Shown here: one piece after another, positions 9,174 to 17,420 of the stretch | Layout of the letters: every line of letters begins with the position of its first letter | Numbering within the stretch: position 1 is the stretch's first letter | NCBI GenBank assembly: GCA_026982375.1 | Contig: JALSHF010000176.1 | Location: 1-51,949, forward strand | Source: Emcibacter sp. | GTDB lineage: Bacteria; Pseudomonadota; Alphaproteobacteria; Sphingomonadales; Emcibacteraceae | DNA: 51,949 bases | Reading direction: 5' to 3' | The notes under the pieces: model-generated | The model's database searches: none | Seen by the model: only the letters and a program-made list of their open reading frames with translations | What the model was told of the DNA's origin: nothing | Translations under genes and position numbers: made by a program

Positions 9174-9301
9174 GGAGCCCCGCGACTTAGCGACCAAGGG
9201 GGAGCGCAGCCCCTAGCGGCGCTTGAGCGTAATCCAAATAAACGGGAGCCCTCGCGACCTAGCGACCAAGGGGGAGCGCAGCCCCTAGCGGCGCTTGAGC
9301 G
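9174..9301. repeat. Tandem pair of a 57-bp GC-rich element
   Basis: Two copies, 9174-9229 and 9245-9301, lie between argH and the lipoprotein gene. From the CGCGAC at 9181 and 9253 the copies run 49 bp with one mismatch, at a period of 72 bp. Each contains a small hairpin (AGGGG-8 nt-CCCCT) and a longer AGCGC/GCGCT dyad, and is far richer in GC than the surrounding spacer. No third copy was seen elsewhere in the window. It resembles intergenic REP-like elements, but the family was not recognised. Confidence 0.8.
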
Positions 9302-9406
9302 GAATTCAGAAAGAATAAATACCTCAGTTCTTGGAAGTGAGGCATTAAATAATCCCCAAACAGATTTTTCTGATATGGTATATATGAATCAGATGAGGAG
9401 CGCGTA

Positions 9407-9526
9407 ATGCGGAAAATAATCATGGTTTTTTGTGCGGGACTTGTATGTCTTGGGCTGGCCTCTTGCGGCAAGAGGGGGGATTTATTGCCGCCGCCCGGTT
9501 ACGAAAAACCAGAGAGCAACACTTAA
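9407..9526 (+). CDS. lptM: Small lipoprotein, LptM (YifL)-like
   Basis: A 39-residue lipoprotein: MRKIIMVFCAGLVCLGLASC, with lipobox LASC (Cys20), then GKRGDLLPPPGYEKPESNT. The motif CG-x-(K/R)-G-x-L-x-x-PP right after the lipidated Cys is the hallmark of LptM, which helps LptD mature in the outer-membrane LPS translocon. Position between argH and lysA is where this small gene is usually found in alphaproteobacteria. GAGGAG at about -12 serves as ribosome-binding site. The gene overlaps no other if lysA starts at 9547. Confidence 0.85.
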   Translation: MRKIIMVFCAGLVCLGLASCGKRGDLLPPPGYEKPESNT

Positions 9527-9546
9527 AAAAGTCGAGACTATATTTA

Positions 9547-10809
9547 ATGGATCATTTCGATTACCAACAAGGCGAAATATATGTGGAAGGCGTGCCGGTA
9601 ACGGCTATTGCAGAGCAGGTCGGCACGCCGTTCTATTGCTATTCAACGGAAACACTGGTTCGGCATTATAATGTCTTTAGTGACGTTTTCAGGGGTCATG
9701 ACTTTCTGTTATGCTATGCGCTCAAGGCCAACAGCAATCAGGCCATTATCAAAAGCCTGGCAAATCTGGGCTCGGGCGCTGATGTGGTGTCCGAAGGCGA
9801 ATTGCGCCGGGCGCTCAAGGCCGGAATAGCTGCGGAAAAAATTGTCTATTCGGGTGTTGCAAAAACGCAGGAGGAAATGGCGTTTGCCCTGGAAAAAGGC
9901 ATATTGCAGTTCAATATAGAGTCAGAGCCGGAATTGCACCAACTGAGCCGCGTTGCAGATGGCATGGGAAAAGTCGCGGCCATTGCCTTTCGGATTAATC
10001 CGGATGTGGATGCCAGAACCCATGCCAAAATTTCCACCGGAAAATCGGAGAATAAATTTGGCATTCCCTGGACCAGTGCCCGCGCAATATATGCCAAAGC
10101 CGCAGCCTTGCCGGGCATTCGGGTGCAGGGCGTGGACCTTCATATTGGCTCACAATTAACGGATCTTGCGCCTTTTGAAGAGGCCTTTGGGCGCATTGTT
10201 ACGCTGATTGAGGAATTGCGGGCCGATGGCCATGAAATCTCTGTGCTTGATCTGGGCGGCGGGCTTGGAATTCCCTATGACCAAGCCGCTGAAAAGCCGC
10301 CGTTGCCGCTGGAATATGGGGAAATGGTTAAAAGGATTGTCGGACATCTGGGCTGCAAGATTATCATCGAACCGGGCCGGCTTTTGGTGGGAAATGCCGG
10401 TATATTGGTGTCGAAGGTTATATTTTTAAAATATGGTGAAAAACGTAAATTCCTGATCATTGACGCGGCCATGAATGATTTGATAAGACCAAGCATGTAT
10501 GAGGCCTATCACGAGATTGTTGCGGTGAAAGACACCGGCGGGCCATTGTCAGCCTATGATGTGGTGGGGCCGGTTTGTGAAACAGGCGATACCTTTGCCG
10601 TCCGGCGCGATTTGCCGGGCCTTGAAACCGGTGATTTGGTGGCGATCCGGTCTGCGGGGGCTTATGGCGCGGTGATGTCATCGACTTATAACACCCGCCG
10701 CCTTATCCCGGAAATATTGGTTAAGGGCACGGAATATGCCATCGTTCGCCCGCGACCAAGTTATGATGATATCATAGGGCTGGATAAAATGCCAAAATGG
10801 TTAGATTAA
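9547..10809 (+). CDS. lysA: Diaminopimelate decarboxylase
   Basis: LysA is the PLP enzyme that decarboxylates meso-diaminopimelate to lysine, the last step of the pathway. The 420-residue protein starts MDHFDYQQGEIYVEGVPV, then shows the PLP lysine in CYALKANSN (Lys60), the glycine-rich phosphate loop LDLGGGLGIPY, IIEPGRLLVGNAG, and the substrate motif GPVCETGD at about residue 340. The frame is open upstream to 9430, but that part overlaps the lipoprotein gene and does not look like protein of this family, so the ATG at 9547 is chosen. Its last 13 bp overlap the start of the next gene, indicating translational coupling. Confidence 0.96.
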   Translation: MDHFDYQQGEIYVEGVPVTAIAEQVGTPFYCYSTETLVRHYNVFSDVFRGHDFLLCYALKANSNQAIIKSLANLGSGADVVSEGELRRALKAGIAAEKIVYSGVAKTQEEMAFALEKGILQFNIESEPELHQLSRVADGMGKVAAIAFRINPDVDARTHAKISTGKSENKFGIPWTSARAIYAKAAALPGIRVQGVDLHIGSQLTDLAPFEEAFGRIVTLIEELRADGHEISVLDLGGGLGIPYDQAAEKPPLPLEYGEMVKRIVGHLGCKIIIEPGRLLVGNAGILVSKVIFLKYGEKRKFLIIDAAMNDLIRPSMYEAYHEIVAVKDTGGPLSAYDVVGPVCETGDTFAVRRDLPGLETGDLVAIRSAGAYGAVMSSTYNTRRLIPEILVKGTEYAIVRPRPSYDDIIGLDKMPKWLD

Positions 10810-12818
10810 GCAACAACACGGTTATATTAACAGGCTTGCTTCAGGCGGCCGCGCTGTATCTTGCGTATCTTGCGCTATCGCTGGCGGATCTATGGGGTTA
10901 TGCCCCGCCTTTGGTGCAGGCAGTTGTTTATGGCATATTATTTCTCTTGATGATGATCTGTATTATGCGCGGCCTTATGGGGAAAGTCATCTGGCCCTTG
11001 CGGGCGAGCCTGAGGGCTGTTGTCCTGTCCATCTTTCTGTTTTCTGTTGCCGCGATTCTCGCGGGGCCGGACGCCAGAAGACTGATCGAAACAGCCGTCA
11101 AACCAAGAGCTGTTTTTTCTTACCCTGTTCCCGAGATCACCATGATTGTGAGCCCGCCGGCCTATAGCGGGCGTGAGGAATTCACGGAAATATTGAGCCT
11201 TGATGGAGCAACGGGCGGGCTGACCCCCATTCCAGAAGGCAGCGAGATTATGGTTCGGATGCAGAATATATCCCATGCGCCGACCTTGCTGACCGGTGAT
11301 CAGTCTGTGCTTTTCTTAAGCGGAGAAGCGGGCTTAAGCGGAGAAGCGGGCGGCTTTGTCGCAAAATTCACTGTGCGGGATGAAATAAACTGGGCAATCA
11401 GGGAAGGCAGTAGAAAAATCGGGGAATGGCCGCTGTTAATCCTGGCGGATGACCCCCCCGTCATCGAAAGGGCGGATTTTCGTCCTATGATGAGTGATGA
11501 CGGCCTGTTTGGTCTGTCTCTGCACCTCAAGGATGATTATGGCCTTGCGGCGGTATATGTGGATATTGTCGCTTCTGAGGGGGCGGCGAAACATAATATG
11601 CAAAATAATATATTGGATCGCATTACGCTTCCTATCGCGGATTTAAAAGAATATGACGCAGAGACATATGTCAATTTTTCATCTTCTGATCTTGCAAGCA
11701 AGAAGGTTGATATGGTGATCGAGGCCGTGGATCAGGCGGGCCAAAGCCGGAAAAAAATCATATCCGGCATATCCTTGCCAGAAAAGAAATTCGGCAATCC
11801 GTATGCCAGAAAAATCGTTGAAATCCGAGAGCAGCTTTTAACCCTGCCGGATCAACGGAAAAAGTTGGCGCGAAAGCTCATGGCTCTGGGACTTGTGCCG
11901 GATGACGGACAGACGCCGCCGGTATTTTACATGGCCCTCAGGTCAGCTTACTGGCGGTTGACCAAGCCAAAGGATGACGGTGATATCATCAGCGCAAGAG
12001 ATATTCTGTGGGATATTGCCCTGATGCTGGAAGATGGCGATGCGGGCCAGTTCAACCGCGCCATATTGGATGATTTTGCGGCCTTGAAGCTGGCGATTCT
12101 GCAGAAGAAGACAGACGATGACATCAGGCAACAGTTGCAGGATATCGATAAAGCCATCATTTTATTTCAGCGGCATCAGAAATCCTCTATGCGGGCGGCC
12201 CCTGATATGGGGCGACATGAAGATAACTATGATATTAAAGAATTGCGCCGTATCTATGGAAAAATTCTGTCTCATATGCATTATAAGAAATTTGAGCAGG
12301 CCATTGAACTGGTTACCTTCCTTGAACATGGGTTTATTTATCAGGGCCGCGACATGCTGTCAGCACAAAGTTATGGGCGGTTTCAGGTGATCAGCACCGC
12401 CCGTGATACGATCAATAGTCTGGAAGACACTCAGCGCCGGATTCTATCCTATGCTTATAAGCAATCCATCACTCTGGAAATTGCGACATTGGACATTACG
12501 GGGGGGCGCGGCATCTCGCAGCAGACAGGTCAGATAATGCCGTCACATAAAAATATCAAGGACTGGATAGCCCTTCAGAATAAATTGGCTGAGACGGTAA
12601 ATGACTTGGGAATACGCCTGCAAAGAGCCGGCATTGAGGCGGCCCATTTAACTGTGGCGACAGGTGATTTGATGCGTGATGCAATCCGCAGTATGGAAGC
12701 CGGTAACATGGCCGAGACGGCAGAAAATCAGACGGAAATATTAATGCTTTTAAATCGTCTGAAGAAACTGCTGGATCGGGATATGCAGTTCAGTCCGGAG
12801 AAACTGCCGCGCAATTAG
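10797..12818 (+). CDS. TIGR02302/DUF4175 membrane protein
   Basis: An alphaproteobacterial protein of unknown function found between lysA and the response regulator. Residues 1-100 hold three hydrophobic segments. The rest is probably periplasmic, with the family motif VSPPAYSGREEF, a long middle domain and a helical C-terminal half (residues 340-670) with coiled-coil potential. At 673 residues it is shorter than many members (about 800-900): the low-complexity Gly/Gln-rich C-terminus common in the family is missing. It contains an in-frame 18-bp duplication giving SGEAGL-SGEAGG. ATG overlaps lysA by 13 bp. A 16-bp direct duplication spans the stop codon. Confidence 0.85.
   Translation: MVRLSNNTVILTGLLQAAALYLAYLALSLADLWGYAPPLVQAVVYGILFLLMMICIMRGLMGKVIWPLRASLRAVVLSIFLFSVAAILAGPDARRLIETAVKPRAVFSYPVPEITMIVSPPAYSGREEFTEILSLDGATGGLTPIPEGSEIMVRMQNISHAPTLLTGDQSVLFLSGEAGLSGEAGGFVAKFTVRDEINWAIREGSRKIGEWPLLILADDPPVIERADFRPMMSDDGLFGLSLHLKDDYGLAAVYVDIVASEGAAKHNMQNNILDRITLPIADLKEYDAETYVNFSSSDLASKKVDMVIEAVDQAGQSRKKIISGISLPEKKFGNPYARKIVEIREQLLTLPDQRKKLARKLMALGLVPDDGQTPPVFYMALRSAYWRLTKPKDDGDIISARDILWDIALMLEDGDAGQFNRAILDDFAALKLAILQKKTDDDIRQQLQDIDKAIILFQRHQKSSMRAAPDMGRHEDNYDIKELRRIYGKILSHMHYKKFEQAIELVTFLEHGFIYQGRDMLSAQSYGRFQVISTARDTINSLEDTQRRILSYAYKQSITLEIATLDITGGRGISQQTGQIMPSHKNIKDWIALQNKLAETVNDLGIRLQRAGIEAAHLTVATGDLMRDAIRSMEAGNMAETAENQTEILMLLNRLKKLLDRDMQFSPEKLPRN
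11315..11350. repeat. Perfect 18-bp tandem duplication in the DUF4175 gene
   Basis: CTTAAGCGGAGAAGCGGG occurs twice head to tail (11315-11332, 11333-11350). It adds six codons in frame. Confidence 0.9.
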
Positions 12819-12837
12819 AGCGCCGCGCAATTAGAGC
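12806..12837. repeat. Perfect 16-bp tandem duplication over a stop codon
   Basis: GCCGCGCAATTAGAGC is present twice (12806-12821, 12822-12837). The first copy contains the TAG stop of the DUF4175 gene, the second repeats the same codons downstream. Confidence 0.9.
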
Positions 12838-12846
12838 AATGTCACA

Positions 12847-13239
12847 TTAATGAAGGCTTTTCTGATTTTTCTGGCTTTTCTGACTTTTTAAAATTGTATC
12901 CACAGTCTTGCATAGCTCATCCAGAGAGAAGGGCTTGCTGATCACATCATGGATTAAGCATTCCAGGTTGTGGGCGCGTTGAATTTCGTGAGAATATCCT
13001 GTCATCATCAAAATAGGCATTTTGGGATGTTCAGCGGATGCCTTCAGGGCCAGCGCAATACCATCCATGACAGGCATAACAATATCGGTGAGCAGAAGAT
13101 CAAAAGCATCTTCAGCCAGAGCTTCGACCGCCGCGCCGCCGTCTTCGACGCCAACGATGCTATGACCATGGCGCTCCAGCGCCCGACTGACAAACAATCG
13201 AACGGCCATTTCATCTTCTGCGATTAGAATATGCGCCAT
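12847..13239 (-). CDS. cpdR: Single-domain response regulator, CpdR-like
   Basis: A stand-alone receiver of 130 residues. Asp9 and Glu10 form the acid pocket, Asp52 (LLLTDIVMP) is the phosphorylation site, and Thr80 and Lys102 (SKPFSLDEL) complete it. In Caulobacter and relatives CpdR is phosphorylated via the CckA-ChpT relay and, unphosphorylated, helps ClpXP destroy cell-cycle proteins. Sequence (ILIAEDE, RALERHGH, LLTDIVMPVMDGI, SKPFSLDEL) and the place between DUF4175 and the MJ0042 protein both fit CpdR, though other single receivers look similar. The C-terminal tail KSQKSQKNQKSLH comes from an imperfect 18-bp tandem repeat and probably lies outside the fold. Confidence 0.8.
   Translation of the reverse strand: MAHILIAEDEMAVRLFVSRALERHGHSIVGVEDGGAAVEALAEDAFDLLLTDIVMPVMDGIALALKASAEHPKMPILMMTGYSHEIQRAHNLECLIHDVISKPFSLDELCKTVDTILKSQKSQKNQKSLH
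12855..12890. repeat. Imperfect 18-bp tandem repeat at the cpdR 3' end
   Basis: Two copies of GGCTTTTCTGATTTTTCT (12855-12872, 12873-12890) differ at two positions. They encode the Lys/Ser/Gln tail of the response regulator. Confidence 0.8.
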
Positions 13240-13323
13240 AATTTCTTCACTCCGTAAAATTTATAGAGTAAGCTTACCTTATAATCATTTACATTATCTT
13301 TACGGCCTTATTATGGCAGAATA

Positions 13324-14112
13324 TTATTTGCGGGCAAAAGTGACGCTGATGCTGGTGGCGGCATCGGGTGGATTGGCCAGCGAAGTGGCAAAAGGCACAA
13401 TCTCGCCTTTTGAAATGGTGGCGGCGGATGATTTAAAGGTCCATTCCCGAATAACCTTGCCCTGATCGCCTTTTAAGGAAATCCTGAGCAGGGGCAGCGG
13501 AATGGTTTTGTCTGTCCGGTTTTCTATATTACCTTCAACCGTCAAGGTTGTCACTTTACCGGTTCGGACTTTATTCAGGACAGTATTGGTTATTTTGAAT
13601 AATTCTTCGGGCGGAATTTCCGCATCAGATTCCGGCTTGTTTTGGGCTTCATGCACAATTTCCATACCAAGCGCCCGGTATAGTTTCTGGGATGGCGGCC
13701 AGACGTCAGCTATGGTGCTTTGGAAAATCAGGAAGCTGCTGATAATAATCGCAACGAACGCCGCAAGTCCGTACCATCCCCATAAAATACCGCCGTGGTT
13801 ATGATTTTGCAAAGCCGGCAGGTTGGATCCTTTTGGCATGGGGCGCGGACGTTTTTTGCGCCGGGCGCGTTTTACGGCGAAATCATCTTCGTCGGCATCC
13901 TGCGCGGTTCCCTTGGCGGGCGACGGGCTTTCCTCTGCGGGGCTTACGGGGCCCTCTGCTTCTGTCCCGTCAACTACCGGCGTGTCAACTTCTGGCGGCC
14001 CTTCTTTCCAGCTATGTTTGCATTTGGCGCATCTGACGACCCGGCCAGCCGGCATAAGGGCCTTGGGGTCAACAACGTATCTTGCGGCGCATTCGGGGCA
14101 GGTCAGGATCAT
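13324..14112 (-). CDS. MJ0042 zinc-ribbon, DUF3426-like membrane protein
   Basis: A 262-residue protein of unknown function. The N-terminus is a zinc ribbon with Cys5-x2-Cys8 and Cys28-x2-Cys31 (MILTCPECAARYVV, VVRCAKCKHSW), the MJ0042 motif. An acidic and then a strongly basic linker (KRARRKKRPRPMPK) leads to one membrane helix at about 109-131. The outer part (VTTLTVEGNIENRTDKTIPLPLLRISLKGDQG) resembles the DUF3426/FxLYD fold. With the basic stretch before the helix, the zinc ribbon should be cytoplasmic. It is a standard neighbour of ftsEX in alphaproteobacteria, transcribed divergently. The 210-bp spacer to ftsE should contain both promoters. Confidence 0.85.
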   Translation of the reverse strand: MILTCPECAARYVVDPKALMPAGRVVRCAKCKHSWKEGPPEVDTPVVDGTEAEGPVSPAEESPSPAKGTAQDADEDDFAVKRARRKKRPRPMPKGSNLPALQNHNHGGILWGWYGLAAFVAIIISSFLIFQSTIADVWPPSQKLYRALGMEIVHEAQNKPESDAEIPPEELFKITNTVLNKVRTGKVTTLTVEGNIENRTDKTIPLPLLRISLKGDQGKVIREWTFKSSAATISKGEIVPFATSLANPPDAATSISVTFARK

Positions 14113-14322
14113 ATGAAGCTTGTGTTTATTGTTATATCATGGGTTTAGTGCTGCGGCAGAGTATAATCAGACGAAATGATTTACGCAAGAGTCCTTAAGT
14201 TATGTAAAATGACAGAATAACATTATATTTTGAGTTTACGGCATACAAGTGAAACGCTATGGTTAATTAAACGCCAGATAATGGAATAGTAAATTTGATG
14301 ATAGCAGCAAGAGGCATAGTGA

Positions 14323-15099
14323 GTGATCCATTTTGATAATATCGGGATGAGATATGGCATGGGGTCGGAAGTGTTGAAGGATATTGCCTTTAACCTCAAG
14401 CCGGGATCATTGCATTTCTTGACCGGCCCCAGCGGCGCGGGCAAAACAAGTCTTCTGAAACTGATGTATCTTGCCCAGCGTCCATCGCGGGGAAAGATAA
14501 CCATGTTTAATGAGGATGTAACGGCCGCAAAGCGTGAGGATTTACCAAAATTGCGCCGCAGAATTGGTGTCGTGTTTCAGGATTTCAGGTTGCTGGATCA
14601 TCTGACCGCTGTTGAAAATGTCGCTTTGCCCTTGCGTATATCCGGGGGGAAAGGGGCTGAAATTGAAGAGCATGTGGAAGAGCTTCTAACATGGGTTGGC
14701 TTGAAAGGCCGGATGAAGTCGCGGCCTCCGACCCTGTCTGGCGGGGAAAAACAGCGGGTTGCCATTGCCCGCGCTGTCATCAAACGGCCGGATATTTTGC
14801 TCGCTGATGAACCAACGGGGAATGTGGATCCGGCCATTGCAAAAAGAATAATGCATCTGTTTGTTGAATTAAACAAATTGGGTACCACGACGGTTATTGC
14901 CACCCATGATATGAGCTTGGTGGAAGAGATTGGCGCTGATCGCCTGCATCTTCAGGAAGGCCGGTTACATATGATCAGAGCCGGCGAAAATACCCCGAAG
15001 CTGAAGGAAGAAAAATTTGATTCCCTGGCGTTTGATTCCGGTAAATTGGACCAAAAGGAATTTGGCCCTAAAGTAATTTCCGGGGATGATATGTCATGA
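14323..15099 (+). CDS. ftsE: Cell-division ABC ATPase FtsE
   Basis: FtsE with FtsX forms the septal ABC-type complex that activates peptidoglycan hydrolases at division. The 258-residue protein has Walker A GPSGAGKTS (35-43), the Q-loop VVFQDFRLL, signature LSGGEKQRVAIARA, Walker B ILLADEPTG and switch His in IATHDMSL. The start is GTG at 14323 (MIHFDNIGMRYG). About 35 C-terminal residues (KLKEEKFDSLAFDSGKLDQKEF) extend past the usual end near 220. The stop overlaps the ftsX ATG by 4 bp. Confidence 0.95.
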   Translation: MIHFDNIGMRYGMGSEVLKDIAFNLKPGSLHFLTGPSGAGKTSLLKLMYLAQRPSRGKITMFNEDVTAAKREDLPKLRRRIGVVFQDFRLLDHLTAVENVALPLRISGGKGAEIEEHVEELLTWVGLKGRMKSRPPTLSGGEKQRVAIARAVIKRPDILLADEPTGNVDPAIAKRIMHLFVELNKLGTTTVIATHDMSLVEEIGADRLHLQEGRLHMIRAGENTPKLKEEKFDSLAFDSGKLDQKEFGPKVISGDDMS

Positions 15100-15977
15100 C
15101 CAAGGCCATTCATTTCCTGCCCGATGAAAAAAATCACGAAGCCACCCGCCTTTTGCCCTATGTCATGGCTGTTATGGTTTATTTGAGTGCTTTGGCGCTC
15201 ATGGGCAGCATGATGCTGCATAAGGGATTTGGTGATTGGACGGAAAGCTTGAGCAATCGGCTCACCGTGCAAGTCACGACGGCAGATCAGGAAACGCGAG
15301 AAACAGAAGTGCGCAAGGTGATGCAGCTTTTGCGCAATACGCCCGGTATAGAACATGTACGCAAGCTTAATGAGGTTGAAATCGAACAGCTGCTGGAGCC
15401 CTGGCTCGGGGCGGGCAATGTGACAAGTGATCTGCCCGTGCCGGATATCCTTGATGTTACGGTCAGCCGCGCTGTGGACATAAATCTGGATGCTTTGAAC
15501 GCTCAAATATCTAAAATATCAGGCAATATTCATCTGGATGATCATCAGCAATGGCTGGGGCGTTTTTTGCGGTTGATGGATATGGTGGAATATACGGCGC
15601 TTGGTATTTTACTATTGGTGGTGATGGCGACCATCTGTATGGTTATTTTTGGCACCAAAGCCGGTATGGCGGAAAATCGTGAAACCATTGCCATCATGCA
15701 TCATTTGGGCGCGCAGGATAGCATGGTTGCCCGGGCTTACCAGAATCGTTTCATGATCTATGGTTTGAAAGGCGGCGTCATTGGCCTCCTTTTGGCTTTC
15801 GTGACCTTGATATCCCTGATATATTTATCACGTGATTTGGCTTCGGGGTTGGTTAAAGTCCCGGAATTGCCGACAGTCGAAGTCGGGATATTGTTGGTGG
15901 TGCCAATCATTGCGGCCGCGATCTCGATGCTTACGGCGCGCATTACCGTCATGCGGGATTTGAGACGAATGGTTTAA
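15096..15977 (+). CDS. ftsX: Cell-division permease FtsX
   Basis: The membrane partner of FtsE. The 293-residue protein has four hydrophobic segments in the FtsX order: one near residues 22-46 (VMAVMVYLSALALMGSMML), an extracytoplasmic domain (about 50-165), then three helices (160-190, 220-245, 262-282). The loop domain binds hydrolase activators in other bacteria. The ATG lies inside ATGA shared with ftsE, so translation is coupled. Confidence 0.93.
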   Translation: MTKAIHFLPDEKNHEATRLLPYVMAVMVYLSALALMGSMMLHKGFGDWTESLSNRLTVQVTTADQETRETEVRKVMQLLRNTPGIEHVRKLNEVEIEQLLEPWLGAGNVTSDLPVPDILDVTVSRAVDINLDALNAQISKISGNIHLDDHQQWLGRFLRLMDMVEYTALGILLLVVMATICMVIFGTKAGMAENRETIAIMHHLGAQDSMVARAYQNRFMIYGLKGGVIGLLLAFVTLISLIYLSRDLASGLVKVPELPTVEVGILLVVPIIAAAISMLTARITVMRDLRRMV

Positions 15978-16001
15978 AGCCTGTCGCGAAGAAAGAATCA
16001 T

Positions 16002-16604
16002 ATGAAATATATATTTTATCTGATATTGGGTTTATCGCTTATTTGGGTGGGGGGGTTATTTTACTTTATCTATGACTTGTCTCAGGCCCAGCCGCCCACA
16101 GATGAGAAAACCGATGGGATCGTGGCTCTTACCGGAGGCAATAGCCGCCTTCAGGAAGCGGTTGACCTGCTGGAACAGGGGCTGGCCGGAAAATTATTCA
16201 TATCAGGGGTGAATGCAGATGTGACCGACGAAGAATTGCATGCTGTCCTTGGCAGCCCTCAAAATCTGATAGATTGCTGTATTGAAAGCGGAAGCATGGC
16301 ACAGAATACGGTTGGTAATGCACAGGAAATAGCCCTATGGGTGGACAGAAGTCATATGTCGTCCATAAGGGTTGTCACCTCTCTTGAACATATGCCACGC
16401 GCCTTGATCGAAATGCGCAGATTCATGCCAAATACAAAAATGATCGCGCATCCCGTTGGCCAATGGCGCCCCGAAAATATTCGCCTGATGTCATTGGCCC
16501 GTGAGTATAGTAAATTTCTGGTAAGCTCATTCCGAAATAGCCTACTTGATTTGGGGTCAAATGAGTCCCATATGGAAAACGCGGCGGGTGAAGAAAATAA
16601 ATAA
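16002..16604 (+). CDS. YdcF/DUF218-family membrane protein
   Basis: A 200-residue protein with one N-terminal membrane helix (IFYLILGLSLIWVGGLFYFIY) and a DUF218 (ElyC/SanA/YdcF) domain: DGIVALTGGNSRLQEAVDLLEQG, then GKLFISGVN, TVGNAQEIALWV and RVVTSLEHMPRALIEMRR. DUF218 proteins affect envelope integrity in E. coli, but the reaction is unknown. Conserved neighbour of ftsEX and plsC. It begins 24 bp after ftsX and ends 15 bp before plsC, so probably one operon. Confidence 0.88.
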   Translation: MKYIFYLILGLSLIWVGGLFYFIYDLSQAQPPTDEKTDGIVALTGGNSRLQEAVDLLEQGLAGKLFISGVNADVTDEELHAVLGSPQNLIDCCIESGSMAQNTVGNAQEIALWVDRSHMSSIRVVTSLEHMPRALIEMRRFMPNTKMIAHPVGQWRPENIRLMSLAREYSKFLVSSFRNSLLDLGSNESHMENAAGEENK

Positions 16605-16619
16605 AAGGGTCAAGGAATA

Positions 16620-17336
16620 GTGTTAAGTTTGCGGTCTTCTGTTTTCAGGGCATTTTTTTATGGGTGGACGGGGTTTTGTTGCCTGCTATGGGCGCCTATG
16701 CTCTATATTCCGGCTGTGCCGAGATCCTGGCATGCGGCCTTCCAGACCGGGTGGTCTCATAGCGTATGTTTTTGGCTGCGGCTGATCCAGAATTTGACGA
16801 TGGAGGTGCGGGGGGGCGAGTTTATCTCCAGAACGCCGGTGATCTATGCCATGAAACATCAATCGATGCTGGATACGTTCGTTATGCATTCAATCATTGA
16901 TGACCCGTCGTTCATCATGAAAGAAGAGATTTTGAATGTGCCGCTTTATGGCCGGGTTTGCCGCAAAGTGGGGAATATTATCATTGATCGCGACATGGGT
17001 ATGAAATCCATGAAGAAAATGCTGACGCTGTCTCGTATCGAAACAGATAATGGCCGATCTGTGATCATATTTCCCGAAGGATCACGGGCAGAACCCGGCG
17101 CGAAGCATCCTTATATGTCGGGCATTTTTGGTATTTATAAATATCTTAAAATTCCGGTGGTGCCCATTGCGGTCAATACCGGGGTTTATTGGCCCAGAAA
17201 AGGCTCAATGAAATCCGGGAAATTTGTCATTGAATTCCTGCCGCCTATTGAAGCTGGACTTCAGAAGGAAGTCTTTATGGACAGACTTGAAAATGTTATT
17301 GAAACAGCCAGTCAGAAATTACTGGAGGCTGATTAG
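16620..17336 (+). CDS. plsC: 1-acyl-sn-glycerol-3-phosphate acyltransferase
   Basis: PlsC adds the second acyl chain to lysophosphatidic acid, making phosphatidic acid at the inner membrane. The 238-residue protein carries the catalytic H-x4-D box (KHQSMLDTF), the substrate box IIFPEGSRAEPG and a KIPVVPIAVNTGVYWPR segment, with a hydrophobic N-terminus. The start is GTG at 16620, preceded by AAGGAA. It follows the ydcF-like gene by 15 bp. Confidence 0.93.
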   Translation: MLSLRSSVFRAFFYGWTGFCCLLWAPMLYIPAVPRSWHAAFQTGWSHSVCFWLRLIQNLTMEVRGGEFISRTPVIYAMKHQSMLDTFVMHSIIDDPSFIMKEEILNVPLYGRVCRKVGNIIIDRDMGMKSMKKMLTLSRIETDNGRSVIIFPEGSRAEPGAKHPYMSGIFGIYKYLKIPVVPIAVNTGVYWPRKGSMKSGKFVIEFLPPIEAGLQKEVFMDRLENVIETASQKLLEAD

Positions 17337-17420
17337 GCGAACTTCGGCATAGACCCCGTCTCCCGCGCACTCTATATTGTCAAAGAGTGAATCATTACCG
17401 TTAATTCTCTGGACAATAAT

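Noticed and set aside
9174-9301. CRISPR array
   Set aside because: Only two copies, a 57-bp unit, a 15-bp spacer and no cas genes.
9165-9407. 80-codon frame through the argH-lptM repeats
   Set aside because: It starts inside argH, consists mainly of the tandem element and has no ribosome-binding site. It is open because the repeat period is a multiple of three.
9430-9546. Longer lysA start
   Set aside because: The additional 39 residues overlap the lipoprotein gene in another frame and are unlike LysA.
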